From the NCBI GenBank assembly GCA_019120375.1, contig DWVE01000009.1:10002-74001 (forward strand): a DNA stretch of 64,000 bases, written 5' to 3'. Both the position numbers and the translations under genes were made by a program. Position 1 is the stretch's first letter. Each line of letters opens with the position of its first letter. The notes beneath the pieces were generated by a model. The model was not told the DNA's origin. It saw only the letters and a list, made by a program, of their open reading frames with translations, and made no database searches. Origin of the DNA: Allofournierella_A excrementavium. Its GTDB lineage: Bacteria; Bacillota; Clostridia; Oscillospirales; Ruminococcaceae. This document shows, piece by piece, positions 15,831 to 27,402 of the stretch.

Positions 15831-16649
15831 TCAGGTATAACGGCGAATGAGGCTGTAAAGGTACTCCCCCACGCCGCCGCTGCGGCAGCTGGAGACCACT
15901 TCGTCCGCCACCAGTTTCACCTCGGTGGGGGCATTCCCCACCGCCACCGCGTGCCCAGCGGCACGCATCAGGTCGATGTCATTGTAATAATCTCCGATGA
16001 CAACGGTGTTTTCCAGCGGGATGTTCTGCAGTGCGCACAGCCGCCGCAGCGCCTGCGCCTTGCTCACCCCGGCGGGCATGATCTCGAAGTACATCAGATT
16101 GGTGTGCAGAAAGTACATTTCCTCCACCGTGAGGCTGGCGGCAAAGGCCTGCAGGGAGGCAAGGGTCACAGGGTCCGCCGCAAAGACCACCTTGGCCCAG
16201 TTGTCGGGCACCTGGTCCAGCGGGCAGAGCACGCTGTGCATGTGCTCCTCCTGCACGTGGGCCTGGGTGTAGCGGTTGGCCTGCACGATGTACAGTTTCC
16301 CCTCTTCCACCATGATCTCCACGCCGATGTCGGCAAACTGGCTCATGACAGTCTCGATGACCTGCGTGGCCCCCTGCCGTGGCAGAAAATGCTTTTCAAT
16401 GGGCTTGTCCGCCTGCATATCATAAAGGACGCTGCCCCCGCAGGCGATGGCCGGGCAGGACAGGGCCAGGTCTCCCAGCGCCGCACGCACCGACTCCACC
16501 GGGCGGCCGGTGGCCACGGTAAACCGGCCCCCCAGCTCACAGAACAGCTGGATGGTGACCCGGTTGCAGGAGGGAACGCCCTCCTTTGCGGTGAGGAGAG
16601 TGTTGTCCATATCGCTGACGACCAGAAGGTCCGCAAGAGATTCGATCAT
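15831..16649 (-). CDS. HAD-superfamily hydrolase (Cof-type)
   Basis: A 272-residue phosphatase of the HAD Cof/IIB group. Motif I is VVSDMDNTLL (nucleophile and acid Asp pair), motif II is in ATGRP, and motif IV is VIGDYYNDIDLM. The cap domain lies between motifs II and III. Such enzymes remove phosphate from sugars or cofactors; the substrate is not predictable. It overlaps the end of the pseudouridine synthase gene by 4 nt, so it belongs to the same operon. Confidence 0.9.
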   Translation of the reverse strand: MIESLADLLVVSDMDNTLLTAKEGVPSCNRVTIQLFCELGGRFTVATGRPVESVRAALGDLALSCPAIACGGSVLYDMQADKPIEKHFLPRQGATQVIETVMSQFADIGVEIMVEEGKLYIVQANRYTQAHVQEEHMHSVLCPLDQVPDNWAKVVFAADPVTLASLQAFAASLTVEEMYFLHTNLMYFEIMPAGVSKAQALRRLCALQNIPLENTVVIGDYYNDIDLMRAAGHAVAVGNAPTEVKLVADEVVSSCRSGGVGEYLYSLIRRYT

Positions 16650-17572
16650 GATTCCGGCTCCTTTCGGAGAGTGCGAAGAAAGTCTGTAAAATAATCGGGC
16701 AGAGGGCTTTCAAAGTGCATCGTTTCGCCGGTGACAGGGTGTTCAAACCCCAGCACCCGGGCGTGAAGGCATTGCCCGTTCAGCCGCTTGATGCAGTCCC
16801 GCGGGCCATAGACGCTGTCGCCCGCCAGCGGGTGGCCGATGCTGGCCATGTGCACCCGGATCTGATGGGTACGGCCCGTCTTCAAGCGGCAGGCAATGTG
16901 TGTAAAGCCGTTATACTGTGCAAGTACCTGATAGCCGGTATAGGCGTACTTTCCATCAGGGACCACCGCCATTTTTTTGCGGTCGGTGCGGTGGCGGCCG
17001 ATGGGCGCCTCCACAAAGCCTTCCGGCTCCTTGAAGCGCCCGTAGACCACCGCCTCATACACCCGCTCCACACTGTGCACCGCCATCTGGGCGCACAGGC
17101 CCTCGTGGGCGGCATCGGTTTTGGCCACCACCAGCAGGCCGCTGGTATCCTTGTCAATGCGGTGCACAATGCCGGGGCGCACCACGCCCCCGATGGAGGA
17201 AAGCCGACCCGCGCAGTGGTAGAGCAGCGCGTTCACCAGCGTGCCGTCGGGGCTGCCGGGCGCGGGATGCACCACCATGCCCTTGGGCTTGTTCACCACC
17301 AGCAGATAGTCGTCCTCATAGATGATCTCCAAGGGGATGTTCTGGGGCTGAGCCTCCAGCGGTTTTGCGTCGGGCAGGTCCACGGTCAGGTGGTCGCCTG
17401 CTTTCAGCTTCAGGTTCTTTGCCACAGGTTTTTCGCCGCACTGCACCAGCCCCTGCTCAAAAAGGCGCTGCAACGCGCTTCGGGTCAGTTCAATTTCTTC
17501 CAGGTCGGCGAGAAAGCGGTCGGCTCGCTGGCCGGCGCACTCCGCGGGAACAAAGACGTCAAACCGTTCCAT
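16646..17572 (-). CDS. RluA/RluD-family pseudouridine synthase
   Basis: Isomerises uridine to pseudouridine in rRNA. It has 308 residues with an N-terminal S4 RNA-binding domain (TRSALQRLFEQGLVQCG) and the catalytic domain. The active-site Asp is in VHRIDKDTSGLLVVAK, and RTHQIRVHMASIGHPLAGD closes the fold. The ATG at 17572 gives a standard RluD start and overlaps the end of lspA by 14 nt. lspA-rluD adjacency is standard in Firmicutes (Bacillus ylyB). The target is probably 23S rRNA. Confidence 0.93.
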   Translation of the reverse strand: MERFDVFVPAECAGQRADRFLADLEEIELTRSALQRLFEQGLVQCGEKPVAKNLKLKAGDHLTVDLPDAKPLEAQPQNIPLEIIYEDDYLLVVNKPKGMVVHPAPGSPDGTLVNALLYHCAGRLSSIGGVVRPGIVHRIDKDTSGLLVVAKTDAAHEGLCAQMAVHSVERVYEAVVYGRFKEPEGFVEAPIGRHRTDRKKMAVVPDGKYAYTGYQVLAQYNGFTHIACRLKTGRTHQIRVHMASIGHPLAGDSVYGPRDCIKRLNGQCLHARVLGFEHPVTGETMHFESPLPDYFTDFLRTLRKEPES

Positions 17573-18086
17573 CGCTCTGCTCCGGGAGGTCTGCCGCGCT
17601 CGGGGCCGCCTCTTTCTGCTTCTTTCTGCGGGCGGAGACTTCGTCCAGGACAAGCCCCAGCAGCAACAGGCCGATGCCGGTGCACACCAGGATGTCGGCA
17701 AAGTTGAACACAGCAAAGTTCATGAACAGCAGATTGATGTAGTCCACCACTTCGCCGTTCATCACACGGTCCACCAGATTGCCGATGCCGCCGCCCAGCA
17801 CGAAGAGCCAGCCGATGTACTCCAGTTTTTTCGCGGGCTTTTTGAAAAGAAGATACCACGCCACCACCAGCAGCGCCGCGCCGGTGAACAGGATGAGAAA
17901 GGTCTGTTTGCCCTGGAGGATGCTGAACGCGGCGCCGTCGTTGAGATAATAGCGCAGTTCCACCACGCCGGGGATCAGGGACATGCTGCCCACCGGCGCG
18001 AGGTTCACGGTGGCCCAGAGCTTGATACTCTGGTCAATGACCACCAACAGCGCGGCGGCCACGATGGTGATAAGTGCTGAAATCAA
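17559..18086 (-). CDS. lspA: Lipoprotein signal peptidase (signal peptidase II)
   Basis: Aspartyl membrane protease that cuts prolipoproteins before the lipid-modified cysteine. It has 175 residues with four predicted membrane spans. One catalytic Asp is in GGGIGNLVDRV and the other in FNFADILVC. YYLNDGAAFSIL is also conserved. The start is TTG 18086, 6 nt behind GGGAGG; the open frame continues further but without a ribosome site. The window encodes at least two lipoproteins that would be its substrates. Confidence 0.93.
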   Translation of the reverse strand: MISALITIVAAALLVVIDQSIKLWATVNLAPVGSMSLIPGVVELRYYLNDGAAFSILQGKQTFLILFTGAALLVVAWYLLFKKPAKKLEYIGWLFVLGGGIGNLVDRVMNGEVVDYINLLFMNFAVFNFADILVCTGIGLLLLGLVLDEVSARRKKQKEAAPSAADLPEQSDGTV

Positions 18087-18141
18087 GAAAAGCCTCCCAC
18101 TTCCGGCTTGACCACTGAGGCGGCCGGCTCTGTGATAGTTC

Positions 18142-18191
18142 AAAAGCGGCGCGGGCGCACCGTTGCCGATGCGACTCAGCGCGCCGCTTTT
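18142..18191 (-). terminator. ileS terminator
   Basis: A 12-bp stem AAAAGCGGCGCG/CGCGCCGCTTTT around a 26-base loop, ending in TTTT on the minus strand, 10 nt past the ileS stop. The long loop makes it weaker than usual, so read-through into lspA is likely. Confidence 0.6.
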
Positions 18192-18200
18192 AGAAACTGT

Positions 18201-20990
<2,790 letters not shown>

Positions 20991-21046
20991 TGGTAACTAC
21001 ACTCCTATTCCTCAAATGAGCTGCGCGTTTTTGGCGCGCGCCGGGA

Positions 21047-21835
21047 TCAATCGCTGAATTTGATGCCCTCAAAGCCCTCAAACACCGACGAAGCGGGCGG
21101 GGTCTCGGGCTGAGGCGCGGCGGGACGAGTCTGACCGGGCACAAAGGTCCGGGTGGGCTCCTCCTCCGGCTCCTCGGCGGCGGGCTCTTCCTCCTGGGCC
21201 TGCATGCCGTACAAAGCGCTCAGGTCCGGGAAGCGGCTGATGGGGTCGTCCGGTTCCGGGGCGGCGTCGAAGGTCTGGCCAAAGGGCTCGGCCTCCGCGG
21301 GAGTCTCCGGCTCCTCGGGCGCGGCCGCGGGCTCGGGCTCCACCGTCTCCTCCACGGGGGCGGGAACTTCCTCTTCCGCTTCCTCGGGCTCGTCGCCGGG
21401 CAGGGTGCTCAGAGACTCGATGTGCTGCTTGTAGAGGCTCAGCACATTGTTCTTGAACTGCGCCACTTCCGCCTTGACACGCTCCAGCTCCAGCTGTTCC
21501 TCGCTCACCTGCTCCAGGGCGGCGCGGGTGATGTCCTCGGACTTGATGCCCGCTTCCCGCAGAATGGACTCGGCCTTCTGCTTGGCCTCTTTTATGACGT
21601 TCTCGCCCATGCGCTGGGCATTGAGCAGCGCGGTCTTGAGGTTGTCCTCATCCTTGCGGTACTCCTCCACCTTCTGGGCCAGGACATACAGCTTTTTCTC
21701 GGCGCTCTCTTTTTCCGCCTGCAGCTGCTCCATCTGCTGGGCCAGCTGCTGCAGCAGCGCGTCCACATCTTCGGGGCGGTAGCCGCGCATGACCTTGTCG
21801 AAGGTTACGGTGCGGATCTCCTGGGGTGAAATCAT
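21047..21835 (-). CDS. divIVA: DivIVA-family cell-division protein
   Basis: Pole- and septum-binding scaffold protein. It has 262 residues. The N-terminal membrane-binding DivIVA signature is ISPQEIRTVTFDKVMRGYRPEDVD, followed by a long coiled coil (about 25-145, rich in E, K, Q and L). The last 110 residues are an acidic Pro/Glu/Ala-rich tail, likely disordered and probably specific to this lineage. It sits between ylmH and ileS as in other Firmicutes. The ribosome site AAGGAA is modest. Confidence 0.93.
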   Translation of the reverse strand: MISPQEIRTVTFDKVMRGYRPEDVDALLQQLAQQMEQLQAEKESAEKKLYVLAQKVEEYRKDEDNLKTALLNAQRMGENVIKEAKQKAESILREAGIKSEDITRAALEQVSEEQLELERVKAEVAQFKNNVLSLYKQHIESLSTLPGDEPEEAEEEVPAPVEETVEPEPAAAPEEPETPAEAEPFGQTFDAAPEPDDPISRFPDLSALYGMQAQEEEPAAEEPEEEPTRTFVPGQTRPAAPQPETPPASSVFEGFEGIKFSD

Positions 21836-21875
21836 TCAGATCATTCCTTTCGGCGAAAGTGGCGGCACAGTGCCG

Positions 21876-22673
21876 TCAATATCGGAAATATTGAATAAAC
21901 AACCGGTCTTTGCGGCTCTTGCCGCCCAGGGCCTCCAGCTTGAAGCGGCCCATGCCCCGCACGGTGAACACATCGCCCTCATACACAGCCGCGTGGGCGC
22001 TGGTCACGGGAACGTGGTTTATCTCCAGCCTGCCGCCCCGCACAAGGGCCTCCGCCTGACCGCGGCTGCAGCGGAGCATGGCCGCCAGCACTGCGTCCGC
22101 CCGCAGGGAGGAAACAGTGGCGGTTTTGCTCTCCCGCTGGGCAGGCTGCACCGGCAGCTGCCCTTCAAACCGCTCGGCCCGGGCCGTCCACCGGCCCACG
22201 CTGGTGAGTTCATCGCAGATGAGCGGCGCGACGCGCTCCAACACGAAGGCATACGCGGTGCCGGGCGCGTCAGGGTCCGGCAGGATGTCGCCCACGCACT
22301 CCCGCTCAAGGCCGAGGCCCAGAACGGAGCCAAGATAATCCTTGTGGGCGGGTGCGTCGGAGCCCGCGCCTGCGCAACGGATCAAAACGCAACAAATCGG
22401 CGGTTCGCCCGAGGCGCCCGCCGGTTCGAGGCACAGCAGTTTGCGCTCGGCTGCAGGATAGCCGCCCTCAAAGGCGGCCCAGATGCAGCCGGCCTGGTTC
22501 ATCGCGGCCTTGGCCAGACTTTGCTCCCGATCCGACAGAAAGCCGCTGTAACGGGCCACGCCCCGGTTCTCTGCGATGCGGCAGAGGTCCTGGGCGCGGC
22601 GCATGACAAGGCGCTCCTGATCGTTTTGCGGCGGGATGTAACCCCGCTGCCGCTCATCAGAAGAATACGCCAT
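21876..22673 (-). CDS. ylmH: YlmH-family S4-domain RNA-binding protein
   Basis: A 265-residue RNA-binding protein of the Firmicutes division cluster. The C-terminal S4 domain reads SSLRADAVLAAMLRCSRGQAE, then LVRGGRLEINHVPVTS. The N-terminal part has the YlmH features FLSDREQSLAKAAMNQ and GSVLGLGLERECVGDILPD. Relatives bind the ribosome and have been linked to ribosome rescue; here the role is inferred. The start ATG lies inside the end of sepF (17-nt overlap). Confidence 0.92.
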   Translation of the reverse strand: MAYSSDERQRGYIPPQNDQERLVMRRAQDLCRIAENRGVARYSGFLSDREQSLAKAAMNQAGCIWAAFEGGYPAAERKLLCLEPAGASGEPPICCVLIRCAGAGSDAPAHKDYLGSVLGLGLERECVGDILPDPDAPGTAYAFVLERVAPLICDELTSVGRWTARAERFEGQLPVQPAQRESKTATVSSLRADAVLAAMLRCSRGQAEALVRGGRLEINHVPVTSAHAAVYEGDVFTVRGMGRFKLEALGGKSRKDRLFIQYFRY

Positions 22674-23094
22674 TGCTTTCTAACTCATCCAGCAGGTCCC
22701 CCATGATGTCAACATTGTAGGGGGTGATGATGAAGGTGCTGTTGGCCACCCGCTTCATCTGGCCGTTGTTGGCGTAGGCCACGCCGGACAAAAAGTCCAC
22801 CAGACGGCGGGAGACCTCCTTGTTGGTGCCTTCCAGATTCAGCACAACAGTGCGCTTCGCGTTCAGGTGATCGGCCACCGTGCTGGCATCGTCAAAGCGT
22901 TCGGGCTTGACCAGGACCACCTGCAGCTGAGTGGTGGCGTTGATGTTGACCACCTTGTTCCGCTTGCCGGTGGGCTCGGGCTGATAGCCGTCGTCATCCG
23001 CAGCGCTGCGCTGGGGGAACATGTCCTCGTTGTCGTCGTAATAACCGTCGTCCTCTTCGTTCACACCAAGAAATCTTTTAAGCCCGTCGAGCAT
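22657..23094 (-). CDS. sepF: Cell-division protein SepF
   Basis: FtsZ-ring anchoring protein of Gram-positive bacteria. It has 145 residues. The amphipathic membrane-binding N-terminus is MLDGLKRFLGV, then an acidic linker, then the SepF core (VVLVKPERFDDASTVADHLN, VVLNLEGTNKEVSRRLVDFL, and the C-terminal FIITPYNVDIMGD). Start ATG 23094 lies 9 nt behind AAGGAGA; an open extension upstream lacks a ribosome site. First gene of the ylm-type cluster, behind a near-consensus promoter. Confidence 0.95.
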   Translation of the reverse strand: MLDGLKRFLGVNEEDDGYYDDNEDMFPQRSAADDDGYQPEPTGKRNKVVNINATTQLQVVLVKPERFDDASTVADHLNAKRTVVLNLEGTNKEVSRRLVDFLSGVAYANNGQMKRVANSTFIITPYNVDIMGDLLDELESNGVFF

Positions 23095-23159
23095 CGTTCC
23101 GTATCTCCTTCCGAAAATGATGAACGCTTCATCCGAAAACATATCATCAGTTAGTATAT

Positions 23160-23188
23160 ATTATCGCTATTTTTAGTGTTTCTGTCAA
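23160..23188 (-). promoter_or_regulatory. sepF cluster promoter
   Basis: TTGACA (perfect -35, 23183-23188), 17 nt, GATAAT (23160-23165) on the minus strand, in an AT-rich stretch after the HlyD-like gene. It should drive sepF-ylmH-divIVA and possibly ileS onward. The leader is about 60 nt. Confidence 0.85.
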
Positions 23189-23214
23189 CAAAGAAACACA
23201 ACATTGCCTTATAT

Positions 23215-24420
23215 TCACAGGATTTTGCCGTCATAGAGGTCGGTGCCCTCCACGATGACCTCGTCGAACAGACGCACCTCGTTGTCGGTGCCCACCTTGC
23301 CGCCTTCCGGCACAAGGATGTACTCGTCGTCCTGATAAAGCACGGTGATCTTGCGGAAGCGCGCCAGATTGCCGTATTTCACATAGACGCCCTTTTCGCC
23401 GTCCACGATGTTCAGCGCCTTGGCGCTGACCCGCACGCCCTTGAAGGATTCGAAGTCGATGCGGGCGGTGGCCGAGGCGAGGCTCAGCACGTCCGCGCCC
23501 ACATATTCACAGCTGAGAACGAACTTTGCAAGGCCGGAGTCCTCATCCACCGTCACGCTTTCCACCGTGGCGGGCAGGACCTTTTCCGCCGCGCCGGGGA
23601 AGCTGATGTCCACGCTGGTGACGCCCTCGAACTTTTCGCTTTCTTCCGCGGTGCACACGCCGTAAAAGTACCATTTATAATCGGTGACCAGTTTGCCCGC
23701 GCCGGAAACTTCGCCCACGCCCGCGCTCTGCTGCAGGGCGTCGGCCATCTCCGCGACGGACATGTTGTCCAGTTCGTCTTTGCTGTACAGCAGCATCTGG
23801 GCCGCATCCGCCGCCACGAAGTAGCCGCCGGTGGAAACGGTGACCGCCGCAGGGCTGCCCAGGTTTGCCTGCTGCACCGCCTGCTCCTGGGCGATCAGCT
23901 CTTTCGCGCCGGAAAAATCCCGGATCGCGCCGGTGGTGATCTGGAGCCGGTTCAAAGCCAGAAGATACTCATTGCTTTTGGAGGAGATCTCCTCGTAATT
24001 TTGCCGGTCCAGGCCGTCCAGCAGGTCGTACAGCGCCGACTGGCGCTGGGCCAGCAGAACGTCCACATCGGTGCCCACGGTGTTTTCACTGCGCTCCAGC
24101 AGTTCCAGCTGGGCGTCCAGCTCGGTGAGAGCGGTGCGGGCGCGGGCCTGGCTGGGGTCGGAATAGATCTCCGCCACCTGGGTGCCCGTTGCCACGCGCT
24201 CGCCGTTGGAGACAAGATACCCCATCTGCCCCTCGCCGGGCACCTCCGACTGCTCAAAGACGAGATACCCGCCGCAGGAAAGGCTGTCGGACATATCGTA
24301 AAGGATGGCCGTTTCGGTACGGTAAGGCCGGTCCAATACCGTGAAGATCTGCACCGCCAGATAGGCCGCGGCAAGGCCCAGCGCGGCGATGATGCCGTAT
24401 TTGATGATCGAAGCTTTCAT
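23215..24420 (-). CDS. HlyD-like membrane-anchored protein
   Basis: A 401-residue protein with one N-terminal membrane span (IIKYGIIAALGLAAAYLAVQIF). A HlyD-like biotinyl-lipoyl segment (GYLVSNGERVATGTQVAEIY) leads into a coiled-coil region and a second barrel-like part, ending FDEVIVEGTDLYDGKIL. This resembles efflux periplasmic-adaptor proteins, but no transporter gene is adjacent. Similar proteins sit next to sepF in other Clostridia, from memory, which suggests an envelope or division role. Start ATG 24420 follows GGGGGAGAAGGAC. The frame extends upstream without a ribosome site. Confidence 0.75.
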   Translation of the reverse strand: MKASIIKYGIIAALGLAAAYLAVQIFTVLDRPYRTETAILYDMSDSLSCGGYLVFEQSEVPGEGQMGYLVSNGERVATGTQVAEIYSDPSQARARTALTELDAQLELLERSENTVGTDVDVLLAQRQSALYDLLDGLDRQNYEEISSKSNEYLLALNRLQITTGAIRDFSGAKELIAQEQAVQQANLGSPAAVTVSTGGYFVAADAAQMLLYSKDELDNMSVAEMADALQQSAGVGEVSGAGKLVTDYKWYFYGVCTAEESEKFEGVTSVDISFPGAAEKVLPATVESVTVDEDSGLAKFVLSCEYVGADVLSLASATARIDFESFKGVRVSAKALNIVDGEKGVYVKYGNLARFRKITVLYQDDEYILVPEGGKVGTDNEVRLFDEVIVEGTDLYDGKIL

Positions 24421-24457
24421 GTCCTTCTCCCCCTTTCCTTCTTTGCGGCAGTGCCGC

Positions 24458-25381
24458 TCATAAACCGAAATGCTCGCGCACCATCTGCTCCGCGCGCTGC
24501 ACCAGCTGTTCGTCACCGGGGTCCAGCCACACAACGTTCGGCATCCGCCGGAACCAGGTCAGCTGGCGCTTGGCGTAGTTGCGGCTGGCCTGCTTGAGTT
24601 TGTCCGCGCAGGCGGCAAGGTCCGCCGTTCCCTCGAAATATGGAAAGAACTCCTTGTAGCCGATGGCCTGGGCCGCCGTGCGGTAGCGCCCGCGGTTCTC
24701 GAACACCAGCTTTGCTTCTTCCAGAAGTCCCGCTTCCAGCATGCGGTCCACCCGGGTGTCGATGCGTCGGTAGAGCTGCGCGCGGTCCGAAGGCGCAAGG
24801 CAGAACACCAGCGAATCGAACGGCGGCGTTTCTGGCAGAGACTCCGCCCGCTGCCGGCTCATGGTCTTGCCGGTGGAATAATAGAGTTCCAGCGCGCGCA
24901 CCACCCGCCCCACGTTGTTGGGGTGGACTGTGGCGGCATAGTCCGGGTCCACGTCCGCCAGTTTTTGGTGCATGGCCTGCGCCCCGAGGTCCGCGGCCTC
25001 CCGCTCCAGTTTTTCCCGAAGCGCGGGGTCCGCCTTCTGCTCGGCAAAGCGCACGCCGTTCAAAAAGCTTTCAATGTAAAGGCCGGTGCCGCCCACCAGG
25101 ATGGGCAGCCTGCCCCGGGCGCAGATGGCCTGCACTTCCCGGTTCGCCGCTTCCACAAAATCCGCCACGCTGAAGGTCTCTTCCGGCGGCAGAAAATCCA
25201 TCAGATGATGGGGCACGCCCTGCATTTCCTCCCGGGTCGCCTTGGCGGTGCCCACGTCCAGCCCTTTGTAGATCTGCATGGAATCGGCGCAGACCACTTC
25301 GCCCCCGAGGCGCTTTGCCAGCTGGACCGAAAAAGCGGTCTTTCCGCTGGCGGTGGGGCCGCCCACGACCACCACAGGCAT
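24458..25381 (-). CDS. miaA: tRNA dimethylallyltransferase
   Basis: Adds the dimethylallyl group to A37 of tRNAs reading UNN codons. It has about 307 residues. P-loop GPTASGKTAFSVQLAKR, then VVCADSMQIYKGLDVGTAK, and PILVGGTGLYIESFLNG are all canonical. The product is the substrate of MiaB, encoded upstream in the same series. The start is placed at ATG 25381, one base past the mutL stop (TAAGATG); an in-frame TTG at 25399 is the alternative. Confidence 0.96.
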   Translation of the reverse strand: MPVVVVGGPTASGKTAFSVQLAKRLGGEVVCADSMQIYKGLDVGTAKATREEMQGVPHHLMDFLPPEETFSVADFVEAANREVQAICARGRLPILVGGTGLYIESFLNGVRFAEQKADPALREKLEREAADLGAQAMHQKLADVDPDYAATVHPNNVGRVVRALELYYSTGKTMSRQRAESLPETPPFDSLVFCLAPSDRAQLYRRIDTRVDRMLEAGLLEEAKLVFENRGRYRTAAQAIGYKEFFPYFEGTADLAACADKLKQASRNYAKRQLTWFRRMPNVVWLDPGDEQLVQRAEQMVREHFGL

Positions 25382-25382
25382 C

Positions 25383-27374
25383 TTATCCCAATCGGCCAAA
25401 CTGCTTTTCCAGCTCCTTTTTGGTAAGTTTCAGCACCACAGGCCTGCCGTGGGGGCAGAAGGGCGGCACCTTTCCGTTCAGAATGTCCTGCGCCAGGGCC
25501 ATCAACTCCCGCCGGTCGGACTTGTCCCCCGCCTTGATGGCGGCCTTGCAGGCGATGGAGTGCATCACCCACTGGGTCTTTTCGCTCACCGTCTCCCGGC
25601 TGCCCCGGGCAAGACGGTCCGCCAGTTCGCACAGAAGGCCCTCCACGTCGGTGACCGGCACATCCGCCGGCACCGCACGCACCAGCATGGTGTTGCCGCC
25701 GAAATCGTCCACCTGCACGCCCGCGTCGTTCAAAAGATCGGCGTTTTCCAAAAGCGCCGCCTTTTCCGGGGCGGAAAGGTTCACCGTGACCGGGGCCAGC
25801 AGAAGCTGGCTGCTGGCCGCACCGTAGCCGGCGGCAAGCTGCTCGTACAGGATACGCTCGTGGGCGGCGTGCTTGTCGATGAGGCAAAGCTCGTCCCCCC
25901 GCTGGGTGATGATGTAGGTCCTGAACACCTCGCCGACGTATTCCAGCGGCGCCTCCCTGGTTTCCTCCTGCGGGGCGGGCACAGCCTGCAGCTCGGCAGG
26001 CGCCGCCTGAAGCTGCTCTTGGACAGGCTCGGGAGCAGGAACAGGTTCAGTGCGGACCGGCGCGGGCTCCGCGGGCCGCGGCGCAGACTGCACAGAGGAC
26101 GCAATGCCCAAAGGCAGAGGCTCCGAGCGCAGAGAATCCCGCTGCACCGGGGCGGCGGTGAACGCCGGGCGAACGGCGGGAGCGGGGCGCTGCGCCGCGG
26201 GTTCGCCGCCCCATCCGCTCAGCCCGGACACTGTGGCCGCCGGCCTTGTGGCAGCGGTGACCGACGGCGTGATGCGTGTAAGCGTCGGCTGCTTTACAGG
26301 CGTGGAAAGATCCAGCTGCTCCACCTTCTGCGCCGGCTCTTCCAGTTCCGTCTGTTTTGCAAAAGTGAAGTGCTGTTCCCCGCTGCCCGGCTGGGCCAGC
26401 GCCGACTTCACCGCGCGGTAGACCGCGTCGAACACGTCGCTTTCGCGGGAGAAGCGCACCTCGGTTTTGGCGGGGTGCACATTCACATCCACCAGCTGGG
26501 CAGGCATTTCCAGCGCCAGCACACAGCCGGGGAACTTGCCCTGCATCAGGGTGCCCCGATAGGCGTTTTCCAGCGCGGCCATCATGGTGCGGTTCTTGAC
26601 GAAGCGCCCGTTGATGAAGAAGAACTGCATGCCGCGGCTGGCCCGGCAGGCCCGGGGCGGTGTGACAAGGCCGGACACCCGGTAGCCGCCGCTCTCGTCC
26701 TGCACCGGCAGAAGATCCTTTGCAAAGTCCCGGCCAAGCACGGCGTAGACCGCGCTCTTGAGGCTGCCGTCTCCCGGCGTTTTGTAAAGTTGTTTCCCTT
26801 CACGGACGAAAGAAATGGACGCTTCCGGGTGGGAAAGGGCGACGCGGCTGACCGTCTCGCCCACAAACGCGCCCTCGCTGGCGTCCTTTTTCAGGAACTT
26901 CATCCGGGCGGGGGTGTTGTAGAACAGGTCCCGCACGGTGATTGTGGTGCCCACAGGGCGCGCGCCCGGCTCCATGCCCAGTTCCTCGCCGCCCTCGATG
27001 CGGTAGCAGCAGGCGAACTCGTCCGGCTCGGTGCGGGTGAGCACTTCCACCCTTGCCACGCTGGCGATGGAGGCCAGCGCCTCGCCCCGGAAGCCCAGCG
27101 TGTGGATGCTCTCCAGGTCCTGCTCGCAGGAGATTTTGCTGGTGGCATGGCGGATGAATGCGGTGGAGATATACTCCGCCTCGATGCCGCTGCCGTTGTC
27201 GGTGACCTGGATGAGGGAAACGCCTCCCTTTTCAATGGCCACGCTCACCTGGGTGGCGCCTGCGTCGATGGCGTTTTCCAGCAGTTCCTTCACCACAGAT
27301 GCGGGGCGCTCCACCACCTCGCCGGCGGCGATGAGCTCCGCGGTGTGCTTGTCCAGCACATGGATCACGGCCAT
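25383..27374 (-). CDS. mutL: DNA mismatch repair protein MutL
   Basis: Mismatch-repair ATPase that couples MutS to strand incision. It has 663 residues. GHKL ATPase motifs: ENAIDAGATQVSV, DNGSGIEAEYIS, HATSKI and GFRGEALASIASV. The C-terminal domain carries the endonuclease motif as DKHAAHERILYE and the metal-site motif CPHGRP, so it should be the nicking type found in bacteria without MutH. A roughly 130-residue Pro/Ala-rich linker joins the halves. ATG has GGGGAGA at 7 nt. It directly follows mutS. Confidence 0.96.
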   Translation of the reverse strand: MAVIHVLDKHTAELIAAGEVVERPASVVKELLENAIDAGATQVSVAIEKGGVSLIQVTDNGSGIEAEYISTAFIRHATSKISCEQDLESIHTLGFRGEALASIASVARVEVLTRTEPDEFACCYRIEGGEELGMEPGARPVGTTITVRDLFYNTPARMKFLKKDASEGAFVGETVSRVALSHPEASISFVREGKQLYKTPGDGSLKSAVYAVLGRDFAKDLLPVQDESGGYRVSGLVTPPRACRASRGMQFFFINGRFVKNRTMMAALENAYRGTLMQGKFPGCVLALEMPAQLVDVNVHPAKTEVRFSRESDVFDAVYRAVKSALAQPGSGEQHFTFAKQTELEEPAQKVEQLDLSTPVKQPTLTRITPSVTAATRPAATVSGLSGWGGEPAAQRPAPAVRPAFTAAPVQRDSLRSEPLPLGIASSVQSAPRPAEPAPVRTEPVPAPEPVQEQLQAAPAELQAVPAPQEETREAPLEYVGEVFRTYIITQRGDELCLIDKHAAHERILYEQLAAGYGAASSQLLLAPVTVNLSAPEKAALLENADLLNDAGVQVDDFGGNTMLVRAVPADVPVTDVEGLLCELADRLARGSRETVSEKTQWVMHSIACKAAIKAGDKSDRRELMALAQDILNGKVPPFCPHGRPVVLKLTKKELEKQFGRLG

Positions 27375-27402
27375 GGGTCCGTCTCCCCTTTCCTAAGTAA
27401 AA

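Noticed and set aside
20991..21046. T-box riboswitch ahead of ileS
   Set aside because: Only 56 nt separate divIVA and ileS and no T-box core sequence is present; ileS seems to be read from the sepF cluster or an internal promoter.
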